Shown here: positions 54,467 through 63,083 of the stretch, piece after piece | How the letters are laid out: each line of letters opens with the position of its first letter | Position numbering within the stretch: the first letter of the stretch is position 1 | Source of the DNA: Halomonas sp. | GTDB lineage: Bacteria > Pseudomonadota > Gammaproteobacteria > Pseudomonadales > Halomonadaceae | Reading direction: 5' to 3' | Assembly: GCF_029263665.1 (NCBI RefSeq) | Contig: NZ_JAJUFQ010000001.1 | Location: 62,001-126,000 of the forward strand | DNA: 64,000 bases | Position numbers and translations under genes: made by a program | The notes under the pieces: model-generated | What the model was told of the DNA's origin: nothing | Database searches by the model: none | The model's input: only the letters and a program-made list of their open reading frames with translations

Positions 54467-54511
54467 AGTTCATCATCCTTAAGTTCATCGCCCATGAGTT
54501 CATCGCCCATG
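54467..54511. repeat. Three 15-bp tandem repeats at the btuC-btuD junction
   Basis: AGTTCATCGCCCATG occurs twice in tandem (54482-54511), with a third degenerate copy at 54467-54481. They span the permease stop and the gap before the ATPase gene. Confidence 0.6.
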
Positions 54512-55570
54512 TGCCCGTCGTCCATGAACCAGAATAAGAGCAAAGGCAGGTGCGCCAACCAGCGCCGTGATCACGCCAATCGGCAACACCTGCCCGGGCA
54601 CGATCACCCTCGACAGCACATCGGCAACGACCAGGAAGATCGCCCCCGCCAGTGCGGTTGCCGGCACCAGCCGATCATGCCTTGTCCCGACCAGGAACCT
54701 CATCGCGTGGGGGACGACAAGACCGACGAAACCGATGGAGCCAACCTTGGAAACCATCACTCCGATCATCACTGCCGTGACAGTGATCAGCAGCCCTCTC
54801 ACCGGCCTGACAGCAATACCTAACGAGGCGGCACTGTCCGCCCCGAAGGTGAACGCATCGAGCGAACGCCGATGCCAGAAACACACCGCGGCACCTGCCA
54901 GGGCAGCCAGGACCGTCGCTCCCACATCTTCCCAGCGGGTGCCCGACAGGTTGCCCATCAACCAGAACATGATGCCGCGCGCCTGTTCCGCATTGGCGGT
55001 TCTGGCGATGATGAAGGCCGTCAACGCATTGAACAGCTGCGAACCCGCTATGCCGGCCAGGATAATCGCGGCCGCCTGAGAGCCTCGCCCAGTGTCGGCC
55101 CGACCCGCAACGACCTGGGCCAGCATGGCGACCAGGGCAAAAGCGACCAGCGCGCCGATGAGCGCACCCAATGACATCGAGATGGCCCCGGCACCCAGTC
55201 CTGCCACGGTGACCACCACCGCCCCTGTCGAAGCCCCCGCCGAGAGCCCCATGAGATAAGGATCGGCCAGAGGATTGCGCAGCAGTGCCTGCAATACCAC
55301 TCCCGTCAGCGCCAGCCCAGCGCCGCAGGCAGCCGCCACGATGGCCCGGCTCAGCCGGTAGCTCCAGATGATGCCTTCATCGATGCGGTTCACCGGATAC
55401 CCCGCATCCCATAGCCGATTGGCAATCGTCTCCATCACCACCGACAAGGGAATGCGGGTCTCGCCGATGGCGGTACCGAACAGGATCGCCGCCAGCAACA
55501 TCCATGGCGACAGCCAGAGCCACAGGTGCCCTCGGCGGAATGCCTGGAGAGAGCCCACGTCACTCATCAT
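54500..55570 (-). CDS. btuC: Corrinoid ABC transporter permease BtuC-like (FecCD family)
   Basis: A 356-residue FecCD-type permease with about ten helices. Family text includes RLSRAIVAAACGAGLALTG, LRNPLADPYLMGLSAGAS, GSIGFVGLVVPHAMRFLVG and a C-terminal helix pair. It dimerises to form the pore. Its ATGATG start overlaps the end of btuF by about 10 bp. Riboswitch control supports vitamin B12 or cobinamide as substrate. Confidence 0.87.
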   Translation of the reverse strand: MMSDVGSLQAFRRGHLWLWLSPWMLLAAILFGTAIGETRIPLSVVMETIANRLWDAGYPVNRIDEGIIWSYRLSRAIVAAACGAGLALTGVVLQALLRNPLADPYLMGLSAGASTGAVVVTVAGLGAGAISMSLGALIGALVAFALVAMLAQVVAGRADTGRGSQAAAIILAGIAGSQLFNALTAFIIARTANAEQARGIMFWLMGNLSGTRWEDVGATVLAALAGAAVCFWHRRSLDAFTFGADSAASLGIAVRPVRGLLITVTAVMIGVMVSKVGSIGFVGLVVPHAMRFLVGTRHDRLVPATALAGAIFLVVADVLSRVIVPGQVLPIGVITALVGAPAFALILVHGRRAHGR

Positions 55571-56681
55571 GGTTCATATGTAAAAAGTGCATTTCCGCGA
55601 GCGCCTGAGACAAACTATCGAGTCCGTGAATCGTGCGCATCGTCGCGCTCATGGCATGCGCATCCATGGTCACGATCCGCCCTTCACGCACGGCCGTCAT
55701 CTGGCTGGTCACTGGATCATTACGCAGAAAGTCCAGCTTCTGTGCTGCATCATCCGCGGGGTAACGCCGCCGATCCATGTCCGCGATGACGATGACATCC
55801 GGATCCGCCTTGGCAATGCTTTCCCAGCCGACGCCAGGCCATTCTTCGTTGGATGAAATCACATTCTCGATACCCAGCTTCTGCATCATGTAGCCCGGTG
55901 CACCAAGGCGCCCGGCAACGAAGGGATCGCTATCCAGGTCGGCTGAAGAGAACCAGAAAACCGCTGACAGATCATCAGGCAGATCGAGGGCCTTGGCCCG
56001 GGCAATGGCTTCACTTTCCTGAGTCTGAAGAGAACTCACCAACACTTGGCCCGCATCCTGAACATCGAAGATGGCAGCGAGTTCGCGAATGCCCTTGTAG
56101 ATCGATTCTGTGGCGAAGGCCGCTGTGCGGACACCATCGCCACCGGTCGAGTTGTCCTTCGTGTCACAGTCGACCGGCATGATATAGGACGCAATTCCCA
56201 GGTCGTGGAACATCTCACGCGTGCCCACGCTTCCCGTATCGCCCACATGCCATTCATATTGTGCCGCCACCAGATCAGGCCGCTTGCCGACCACGGATTC
56301 AAAGCTGGGATCATTGTCGGCAAGCCGTTCAATTCCTGCATTCACCTCAGTGAATTCCGGCAACACTGGATTGAACCATACCGATGTGCCCACCACCCGG
56401 GAGGCTAGCCCCAGGGAGTACAGCACTTCCGTTGCCGACTGGCCGATGGTCACGACGCGCTCAGGCGCTTTGTCGAAGGTGACCTCATGGCCACAATTGG
56501 TGAGCGTCAAGGGATAGTCTGTGGCATGGCCACTTGGGAAACCGTCAACAGCCGAGTCATCAACCGAAGAGCCATTGGCCGGAAGGTCGTGAGTCGAAGG
56601 ATCGTGCGAAGTCTCGGCATAACCCGGGAACACCGCAAGGCCTGCGCTGAGCGCACAGGACACAAGTAGGATATGTTTCAT
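55560..56681 (-). CDS. btuF: Corrinoid ABC transporter substrate-binding protein BtuF-like
   Basis: A 373-residue periplasmic binding protein of the BtuF/FepB type, longer than the usual 270 or so because of an N-terminal acidic linker and insertions. The signal peptide (about 1-22) ends VFPGYA. The helical-backbone fold begins at APERVVTIGQSATEVLYSLG. GGAGAAGGG precedes ATG 56681. It is the first gene behind a cobalamin riboswitch. The extra length may reflect a different corrinoid or a cobaloid ligand. Confidence 0.83.
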   Translation of the reverse strand: MKHILLVSCALSAGLAVFPGYAETSHDPSTHDLPANGSSVDDSAVDGFPSGHATDYPLTLTNCGHEVTFDKAPERVVTIGQSATEVLYSLGLASRVVGTSVWFNPVLPEFTEVNAGIERLADNDPSFESVVGKRPDLVAAQYEWHVGDTGSVGTREMFHDLGIASYIMPVDCDTKDNSTGGDGVRTAAFATESIYKGIRELAAIFDVQDAGQVLVSSLQTQESEAIARAKALDLPDDLSAVFWFSSADLDSDPFVAGRLGAPGYMMQKLGIENVISSNEEWPGVGWESIAKADPDVIVIADMDRRRYPADDAAQKLDFLRNDPVTSQMTAVREGRIVTMDAHAMSATMRTIHGLDSLSQALAEMHFLHMNHDE

Positions 56682-56735
56682 CTGCCCTTCTCCGGAACAC
56701 CCCGTCCGGTTGTCGTTGCACGTAAGGTTGCACTT

Positions 56736-56905
56736 GAAGTCGGCAGGTCTCCTGACTGACGGATCGACACTTGCTCCACCTTCCCGGGCTAGACTCCCAG
56801 TGGTGCGTCGAAACAAGTTCACCGCCTACAGTTGCGGGGGCAGTTCCGGTTACCGAGCAATACTCGGCACGGATTCCCTTTTCATTCCCGAAGGAAACCG
56901 ACGAA
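56736..56905 (-). promoter_or_regulatory. Cobalamin (AdoCbl) riboswitch
   Basis: Read on the minus strand, the region has the conserved blocks of the cobalamin aptamer in order: AAAAGGGAATCCGTGCC, CTGCCCCCGCAACTGTA, then CACTGGGAGTCTAGCCCGGG, AAGGTGGA, and the B12-box GTCAGGAGACCTGCC. It lies about 55 bp before the btuF start. When B12 binds, the RNA should shut off translation or transcription of btuF-btuC-btuD. Confidence 0.92.
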
Positions 56906-56938
56906 GCTGATCATCATGCCGTAGATATGTTGCCAATG

Positions 56939-57700
56939 CTACTGAGCATCCCTAATGCGATGTTGCAACGCATTCACTGTGCGCAGAACTTCCTCCTGTC
57001 GGGTGCTCCAGTCATCGGCATGCATGCCCAGATAGGCTTCTCGAGCCTCCTTGAGCACCGCGGCATGCTCAGCAGGCAAACGGGGCTCTGCCCAACTGGC
57101 GGCGGCGTCCTTGGTGACGAAATCCCCCTCCGTCAATGTTCGCCACATACGCGCTAGGGTAAGCAGCACATTACGCTCATCCCCTTGCAGGGAAGCCACC
57201 AAGTCTGGCAGAAGATCACCTATTGCGCGGCGTATATCGGCTTGCGAGACAATCGGGAACAGCTCGAAAGCTCCGGGACCGAGCAGTGGTTTCGCTTCCT
57301 GCCGAGCCTGGGCCAACACCAAGGTAAGCTCCGGATCCTTGGCAGGTTGTGGTATTACGCCATGCTCAAACTCATGGCGTAGCCATTCGCCGTAGATGAA
57401 CTCACAGCGGGCGGGATAGACATCAGCGACAAGCTGAGTGCGAAGAAAGATCATCAGCTCCACAGGGCGAAGGGAGCTACCACGCGCGGGGTGTCCCGAT
57501 ACTTCCATCAGCGCTGTCGTCAGATGCAAGCGTGTCCCCGGATCCAGCGGCTCATCAATGACGACCAGCACATCGACATCACTTGAAGGGCGCAGCCCAC
57601 CAGCAACGGCCGACCCATGCAGGTATACCGCCACCAGGGAATCCGCCAATGCCCCACGGATGACATGCAGCACATTATCGACTTCAGCGGGAATCACCAC
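56939..57700 (-). CDS. Aminoglycoside nucleotidyltransferase-like protein (AadA family)
   Basis: A 253-residue protein matching ANT(3'')/AadA-type adenylyltransferases: the nucleotidyltransferase motif GSAVAGGLRPSSDVDVLV with the two catalytic Asp, then the all-helical C-terminal DUF4111 domain (about 150-250) with LTLARMWRTLTEGDFVTKD. AadA enzymes inactivate streptomycin and spectinomycin. It starts at GTG with AAGGTGAG upstream. It has no integron or IS context here, so it looks like a chromosomal housekeeping relative whose resistance role is unproven. Confidence 0.82.
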   Translation of the reverse strand: MVIPAEVDNVLHVIRGALADSLVAVYLHGSAVAGGLRPSSDVDVLVVIDEPLDPGTRLHLTTALMEVSGHPARGSSLRPVELMIFLRTQLVADVYPARCEFIYGEWLRHEFEHGVIPQPAKDPELTLVLAQARQEAKPLLGPGAFELFPIVSQADIRRAIGDLLPDLVASLQGDERNVLLTLARMWRTLTEGDFVTKDAAASWAEPRLPAEHAAVLKEAREAYLGMHADDWSTRQEEVLRTVNALQHRIRDAQ

Positions 57701-57849
57701 CTCACCTTTATCGAGATATCACAGCCACTCCAGGCCCATGCTATCCCGGCAAGCATGAGATAGGCCATGCGAGTATTTGTTCTGCACTTCCCCTAGACTC
57801 AAGGCAGATTCTGTGTACAACGGTTTTATGTACAACAAAAGGGAGCACG

Positions 57850-58878
57850 ATGACCTCATCATTTTCGGGCCTACGAGGCCCTCTCACCGCAACCGTATTT
57901 CTCACCAGTCTACTGCCTCTTGCCTCCCTGGCGAACGATGCCTCCTCTCCAACAGAGGTCAAGGTGTTCATTGCCAGCATGTTCGAGATCGGAGAAAACA
58001 CGGGCGATCGTGCGGGAGAATTCCAGCACTGGTACGAGCACTATTGGCAGGATGCACAACCGGTGGCTATCAGAGGAGCCACTCACGAACTCTACTGCAA
58101 TGATGATGGCGTCTGTGGCTCTGTGCTGGGCATGGGCAAGGTCGCTTCATCATCATCCATGCAGGCGATTCTGCTCGATCCCCGCTACGACTTCAGCGAT
58201 ACCTATTTCATTCTTAGTGGTGTGGCGGGTACCCCACCCTCTCAAGGCACCATCGGCATGGTCAGTTGGGCCACCTGGCTGGTGGACTACGACCTCGGTC
58301 ACCGTTGGGCAGCGGACGAAGGAGAACCTGGTGCTCCAACGTTCATGCCGCGCAAGGGGTATGAGGACATTCGGGTCTATCAGTTGAACTCGCAACTGGT
58401 AGAGCAAGCCATGGCGCTGAGTGAAGACACCCCGTTGCAGGACTCTGAATCCGCTCAGCAATACCGTGAGCGCTATCCAGACAAGACCGCCCAAAGCGCT
58501 CCCTTTGTCCGAACCGGTACGCACATGACAGGAGATACCTTCTTTCATGGACCCGGATTGTCACAGGAGGCCCAGTACATGACCGAGCTCTATGGTGCCG
58601 ATGACTATGTGATCACCGAGATGGAGGCTGCTGCCATCACCCAGGTCATTGATCGACTGTGGGGTACGGATCGCATCCTTAGCTTGCGCGGCGCGGTGAA
58701 CTTCGACCAAGGCAACCCCGATGAAACCACACAGGAACACCTGGACCCGGCTCCGGGCAATACTGCCGGGGGCTTCGCTGAAACCGTTGCCAACATTGAA
58801 CTGGTGGGGTCTCGGGTAGTGGATGACATCGTCAACCACTGGGATGACTGGCAATCCGGTGTGCCCATGACGCCCTGA
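57850..58878 (+). CDS. Purine nucleoside permease (NUP family), exported
   Basis: A 342-residue protein with a signal peptide (cut near ASLAN, about residue 29) and the purine NUP domain over the rest: KVFIASMFEIGE, ILSGVAGTPPSQGTIGMVSWA, YVITEMEAAAITQV. The fold is related to nucleoside phosphorylases, so the name permease may be historical and a periplasmic nucleoside-binding or -cleaving role is possible. GGGAG precedes the ATG. Monocistronic, closed by a strong terminator. Confidence 0.86.
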   Translation: MTSSFSGLRGPLTATVFLTSLLPLASLANDASSPTEVKVFIASMFEIGENTGDRAGEFQHWYEHYWQDAQPVAIRGATHELYCNDDGVCGSVLGMGKVASSSSMQAILLDPRYDFSDTYFILSGVAGTPPSQGTIGMVSWATWLVDYDLGHRWAADEGEPGAPTFMPRKGYEDIRVYQLNSQLVEQAMALSEDTPLQDSESAQQYRERYPDKTAQSAPFVRTGTHMTGDTFFHGPGLSQEAQYMTELYGADDYVITEMEAAAITQVIDRLWGTDRILSLRGAVNFDQGNPDETTQEHLDPAPGNTAGGFAETVANIELVGSRVVDDIVNHWDDWQSGVPMTP

Positions 58879-58884
58879 GAACAA

Positions 58885-58914
58885 GCACCGCCTTCAATCG
58901 AAGGCGGTGCATTT
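58885..58914 (+). terminator. Terminator of the NUP gene
   Basis: GCACCGCCTTC and GAAGGCGGTGC form an 11-bp perfect stem with a 4-nt loop, followed by ATTT. Confidence 0.85.
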
Positions 58915-59312
58915 AACAGACATTCCTGACGGGAATGATGACACGCCGCATTGGGAACCTTGAATAACCAGTGCTCTTCCAACAAAAACACTGCATATAG
59001 AAATACTTGGTATAAAAAAATAAATATATTATATCAACAAAGAATAACATCCATATCATTTAAGATGCATACAAAACATATCTTAAAAAAATATCTGGAT
59101 TTTCAACGACTACCATTTAAAGAGGATAAAAAAACATATTATCCACTTGATTTTTCTGCCTTTCTCTATCCAACAAAATATAAAAAACTACCTCATTAGG
59201 AATGCGCGATTTGGTCAAGTTCTCTCCTATACTGTCTCGCTGAGGAAACCTCACTTTGTAGATTTCCTTATACGTCAACATCCGACGACTCGCACAAGTC
59301 AGGGAGGCTCGC
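58915..59312. other. Very AT-rich intergenic region
   Basis: 398 bp before the arylsulfatase gene; 58975-59215 is extremely AT-rich with many A/T runs. The frame crossing it (58951-59199) codes Lys/Tyr/Asn-rich text with no family likeness and is rejected as a gene. It probably holds the sulfatase promoter and may bind nucleoid proteins. Confidence 0.55.
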
Positions 59313-60950
59313 GTGTTATTTTCCATACCGTCTCGACCCATGGCTGCACCCCGGCCAGGCCATATGGCCGCCACTCTAACCGCCACGCTGACAGCAGCAG
59401 CTCTGGCATTTTCCACTCCATCAATCGCTCAAGACGACGCTTCTGGAAATGCACCCCAGACTGACAAGCCCAATATCCTGGTACTCTGGGGTGATGATAT
59501 CGGGCAATCCAACATCTCGGCCTATACCCATGGCCTGATGGGCTACCAGACCCCCAACATCGACCGTATTGCCGACGAAGGCATGATGTTCACCGACTAT
59601 TACGGCGAGCAGTCCTGTACTGCGGGGCGTTCATCGTTCATCACCGGCCAGAGCGTGTTCCGCACCGGCCTGTCGAAGGTCGGCATGCCAGGGGCCAAGG
59701 AAGGTCTCAGCATCGAAGATCCGACCATTGCCGGCCTGCTCAAGGCAGAAGGCTACGCCACCGGCCAGTTCGGCAAGAACCACCTGGGTGACCGTGACGA
59801 ACACCTGCCCACCAACAATGGTTTCGACGAGTTCTTCGGTAACCTCTACCACCTCAATGCTGAGGAAGAGCCTGAGCTGCCGGACTACCCCGGTGACATG
59901 GTTCTTGCCGATGGGCGTACCTTCCGCGAGGCCTTTGGCCCACGTGGTGTGATCAAGTCCACCGCCGATGGCGAGATCGAGGATACCGGCCCGTTGACTC
60001 GCAAGCGCATGGAAACCATCGACGACGAAACCTCTGCAGCAGCATTGGACTTCATCGAACGCAAGACCGAGGAAGGCACTCCTTGGTTCGTCTGGTGGAA
60101 CGCCACTCGCATGCACTTCCGTACCCACGTCAAGGATGAGTTGCGGGGCCAGTCCGGCCAGAACGAATATGCCGATGGCATGATGGAGCATGATGCCCAC
60201 GTCGGCCTGTTCCTGGACAAGCTGGATGAACTGGGTATTGCCGACAATACCATTCTGTTCTACTCCACCGACAATGGTCCGCACATGAACAGCTGGCCGG
60301 ATGCAGCTATGACACCGTTCCGTGGTGAAAAGAACACTAACTGGGAAGGTGGCTGGCGGGTGCCGGCTATGGTGCGCTGGCCGGGTCATATTGAAGCGGG
60401 CAGCATTTCCAACAAGATCATGCACCACATGGACTGGACACCGACCTTCCTTGCCGCTGCCGGTCATGACGGCATCAAGGAAGAGCTGATGGAAGGAGGC
60501 TATGAGGCCATTGGTCGTGAGTACAAGGTCCACTTGGATGGTTACAACTTCCTGCCCTATCTGACGGGAGAGACTGAAGAAACTCCGCGTCACGAGATCT
60601 TCTACTTCTCTGATGATGGCGACCTGACCGCCCTGCGCTACGATGATTGGAAGCTGATTTTCATGGAGCAGCGCGCAGAAGGTACCCTGAAAGTCTGGGC
60701 CAACCCGTTCACTCCGCTGCGCGTGCCGTTGATCTTCAATCTGCGTCGCGATCCTTATGAACGGGCTCAGATCACCTCCAACACCTACTATGACTGGGTA
60801 CTTGACCACGCCTTCATGCTGGTACCCGCACAGACCTACGTGGGCAGATTCCTGGAAACCTTCAAGGAGTTTCCACCACGTATGAAAGCGGCCAGCTTCA
60901 GTCTGGACAAGGTTATGGATACTCTTAGCGAACCTCCTGCCGGCAAGTAA
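59313..60950 (+). CDS. Periplasmic arylsulfatase (type I, formylglycine-dependent)
   Basis: A 545-residue sulfatase. The signal sequence ends near STPSIAQ (about 40). Metal ligands Asp61-Asp62 are in LWGDDIGQS. The modification motif SCTAGR has Cys102, to be converted to formylglycine, and Arg106. FGKNHLGD, FYSTDNGPH and GEKNTNWEGG complete the active site. It hydrolyses sulfate esters, releasing sulfate. GTG start with AGGGAGG 6 nt upstream. No formylglycine-generating enzyme or sulfate transporter gene is adjacent. Ends in a strong terminator. Confidence 0.92.
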   Translation: MLFSIPSRPMAAPRPGHMAATLTATLTAAALAFSTPSIAQDDASGNAPQTDKPNILVLWGDDIGQSNISAYTHGLMGYQTPNIDRIADEGMMFTDYYGEQSCTAGRSSFITGQSVFRTGLSKVGMPGAKEGLSIEDPTIAGLLKAEGYATGQFGKNHLGDRDEHLPTNNGFDEFFGNLYHLNAEEEPELPDYPGDMVLADGRTFREAFGPRGVIKSTADGEIEDTGPLTRKRMETIDDETSAAALDFIERKTEEGTPWFVWWNATRMHFRTHVKDELRGQSGQNEYADGMMEHDAHVGLFLDKLDELGIADNTILFYSTDNGPHMNSWPDAAMTPFRGEKNTNWEGGWRVPAMVRWPGHIEAGSISNKIMHHMDWTPTFLAAAGHDGIKEELMEGGYEAIGREYKVHLDGYNFLPYLTGETEETPRHEIFYFSDDGDLTALRYDDWKLIFMEQRAEGTLKVWANPFTPLRVPLIFNLRRDPYERAQITSNTYYDWVLDHAFMLVPAQTYVGRFLETFKEFPPRMKAASFSLDKVMDTLSEPPAGK

Positions 60951-60963
60951 CTGGCTGACCTTT

Positions 60964-60991
60964 GGCCGCTCTCCTCGGGAGAGCGGCCTTT
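60964..60991 (+). terminator. Terminator of the arylsulfatase gene
   Basis: GGCCGCTCTCC and GGAGAGCGGCC form an 11-bp perfect stem with a 3-nt loop and a TTT tail. Confidence 0.85.
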
Positions 60992-61044
60992 GACGCTTCT
61001 TGCAGGCCATATTTCTGATTTTGTTTTCGCAAGGGAAGGACTCC

Positions 61045-62034
61045 ATGAAAACTCATTCTGCGCCATACATCACTACAGTATGCCTGGGCCTGGCCGCTTT
61101 TCTGGCCTCCCCCCTTGTACTGGCCGAGCCTCTCGCATCCTGGAACGATAGCGACAGCAAGAAGGCCATCATCGAATTCGTCGAAAACGTCACGGATCCC
61201 GACAGCGATGACTTCGTGCCTGAAGAGCAGCGTATTGCTGTGTTCGACAATGACGGTACGCTATGGACCGAGCAACCTATGTACTTCCAGCTGGCCTATG
61301 CCCTGGACCGTGCCGCCACAGCAGAGGAATCCCGGCTCGATACAGAGATCAAGAAAGCTGCGGCCAAAGGTGACATAGGCCCGGCAATGGCCGCAGGCAT
61401 GGAAGGACTCGCCGAAGTCATTGCGATTTCTCACGCGGATATCAGCGTGGATGACTTCCAGGCCGATGTACGTGACTGGCTGGCCAGTGCCAAGCATCCA
61501 GACACAGGCATGGCTTATACCGACATGGTCTTCCAGCCGATGCTGGAACTGCTCGACTACCTGCGTGAGGAAGATTTCGATACCTATATCGTTTCCGGCG
61601 GAGGCATTCATTTCATGCGCGCCTTCGCCACCGAGACCTATGGCATAGCACCACAGAACCTGGTCGGCAGCCGAGTCAACGTCGAGCTGGTCGATCAAGA
61701 TGGCACGCTCACTCTAATGAAGCGAGCCGGCATCGACTATGTCGACGATGGTCCGGGTAAACCTGTTGCCATCGACGAAAAGATCGGTGTGCGCCCGATC
61801 ATGGCTGTTGGCAACTCCGATGGCGACGTGCCGATGCTGACCTGGACCACAGAGGGAGATGGCCCTCGCCTTGGCGTGCTGGTGCATCATACCGATGGTG
61901 AGCGCGAAGTCGCCTATGATCGTGACAGTCATTTCGGCAAGCTCGACAAGGGACTGGACGAAGCAACGGACCGCGGCTGGGTGCTGGTTGACATGGCCAA
62001 CGACTGGTCGGCTGTCTACCCGGAGGCACCATGA
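61045..62034 (+). CDS. Secreted HAD-superfamily phosphatase
   Basis: A 329-residue HAD hydrolase with a signal peptide (cut after VLAEP, about residue 27) and motif I AVFDNDGTLW, motif II YIVSGGG, and the Lys and Asp of motifs III-IV (GNSDGDVPML). A periplasmic phosphatase is therefore expected. AAGGAAGGA precedes ATG 61045; a longer upstream frame is not needed. Its stop overlaps the MoxR start (ATGA), an unusual coupling between a secreted enzyme and a cytoplasmic AAA+ protein. The substrate is unknown. Confidence 0.85.
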   Translation: MKTHSAPYITTVCLGLAAFLASPLVLAEPLASWNDSDSKKAIIEFVENVTDPDSDDFVPEEQRIAVFDNDGTLWTEQPMYFQLAYALDRAATAEESRLDTEIKKAAAKGDIGPAMAAGMEGLAEVIAISHADISVDDFQADVRDWLASAKHPDTGMAYTDMVFQPMLELLDYLREEDFDTYIVSGGGIHFMRAFATETYGIAPQNLVGSRVNVELVDQDGTLTLMKRAGIDYVDDGPGKPVAIDEKIGVRPIMAVGNSDGDVPMLTWTTEGDGPRLGVLVHHTDGEREVAYDRDSHFGKLDKGLDEATDRGWVLVDMANDWSAVYPEAP

Positions 62035-63059
62035 CGACTCGTGACGATATCCGCACCGATATTCAAAGCCTGGAAGCTGCCGTTGGCGAATCCATCATCG
62101 GCCAACGCGATGTCATCCGGCGCCTGATCATTGGATTGCTGGCCAATGGCAACCTGTTGATCGAAGGCCTTCCAGGGTTGGCCAAGACACGTGCCATCAA
62201 GGCCCTGTCGAGACACCTGGAAGCTGATTTCAGCCGCATTCAGTTCACCCCCGATCTGCTTCCTTCGGATGTCACTGGCAGTGAAATCTATCATCAGGGA
62301 GAAGGCGGCCCTCAATTCCGTTTCCAGCCCGGCCCGCTGTTCGCCAACCTGGTATTGGCCGACGAGATCAATCGGGCCCCCGCCAAGGTGCAATCGGCAC
62401 TGCTCGAAGCCATGGAAGAACGCCAGGTGACGGTTGCCGGGACAACACACCCCATGCCGGAGCTGTTCATGGTGCTGGCGACCCAGAACCCCATTGAGCA
62501 GGAAGGCACCTACCCGCTACCTGAAGCCCAGATGGACCGTTTCCTGATGCACGTACTGATCCACTACCCCAGCGTGGAGGAGGAAGTGGAAGTGATTCGC
62601 CTGGTGCGGCGCGAGGAAGTGACCAATGCAATGCGCGCAGCTCAATCCATGGATGCTGCGGTACAAGATAGTGAAACACCACCACCGCAGCCGGTAAGAA
62701 TTTCCCAGGCATCGGTCTTTGCTGCACGTCGGGAAATTGCCAACTTGCATGTCAGTGACCCGGTCGAGCGCTACATGGCCGATCTGATCGAAGCGACACG
62801 CACCCCGGCAGCGCTGTCCGAGGATCTGGGACGCTGGATCGAGCTGGGCGCCAGCCCTCGTGCCTCCCTGGCGTTGGATCGCTGCGGACGCACCCATGCC
62901 TGGCTCGCCGGTCGTGATTATCTGGATCCTGAGGATGTTCAGGCCATTGCCCATGATGTGTTGCGCCATCGCATCGGTCTGAGCTTCGAAGCTCAGGGAG
63001 ACGGTGTCAGTGCCGATGATGCCATCGAGGAACTGATCCGCCTGGTTGCTCTCCCCTGA
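62031..63059 (+). CDS. MoxR-family AAA+ ATPase
   Basis: A 342-residue MoxR AAA+ chaperone. Walker A is EGLPGLAKT (about 44), Walker B VLADEINRAP, sensor 1 LATQNPIEQEGTYPLPEAQ and the C-terminal lid. MoxR proteins work with DUF58 and VWA proteins, here the next gene, in complex assembly or stress resistance. It is coupled to the HAD phosphatase gene upstream, and 24 bp separate it from the DUF58 gene. Confidence 0.91.
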   Translation: MTTRDDIRTDIQSLEAAVGESIIGQRDVIRRLIIGLLANGNLLIEGLPGLAKTRAIKALSRHLEADFSRIQFTPDLLPSDVTGSEIYHQGEGGPQFRFQPGPLFANLVLADEINRAPAKVQSALLEAMEERQVTVAGTTHPMPELFMVLATQNPIEQEGTYPLPEAQMDRFLMHVLIHYPSVEEEVEVIRLVRREEVTNAMRAAQSMDAAVQDSETPPPQPVRISQASVFAARREIANLHVSDPVERYMADLIEATRTPAALSEDLGRWIELGASPRASLALDRCGRTHAWLAGRDYLDPEDVQAIAHDVLRHRIGLSFEAQGDGVSADDAIEELIRLVALP

Positions 63060-63083
63060 AGAACCGGACACAGGATACATCTG

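Noticed and set aside
58951..59199. 82-residue frame in very AT-rich DNA
   Set aside because: Lys/Asn/Tyr-rich text with no family likeness, no ribosome site, and it begins inside the region after a terminator.
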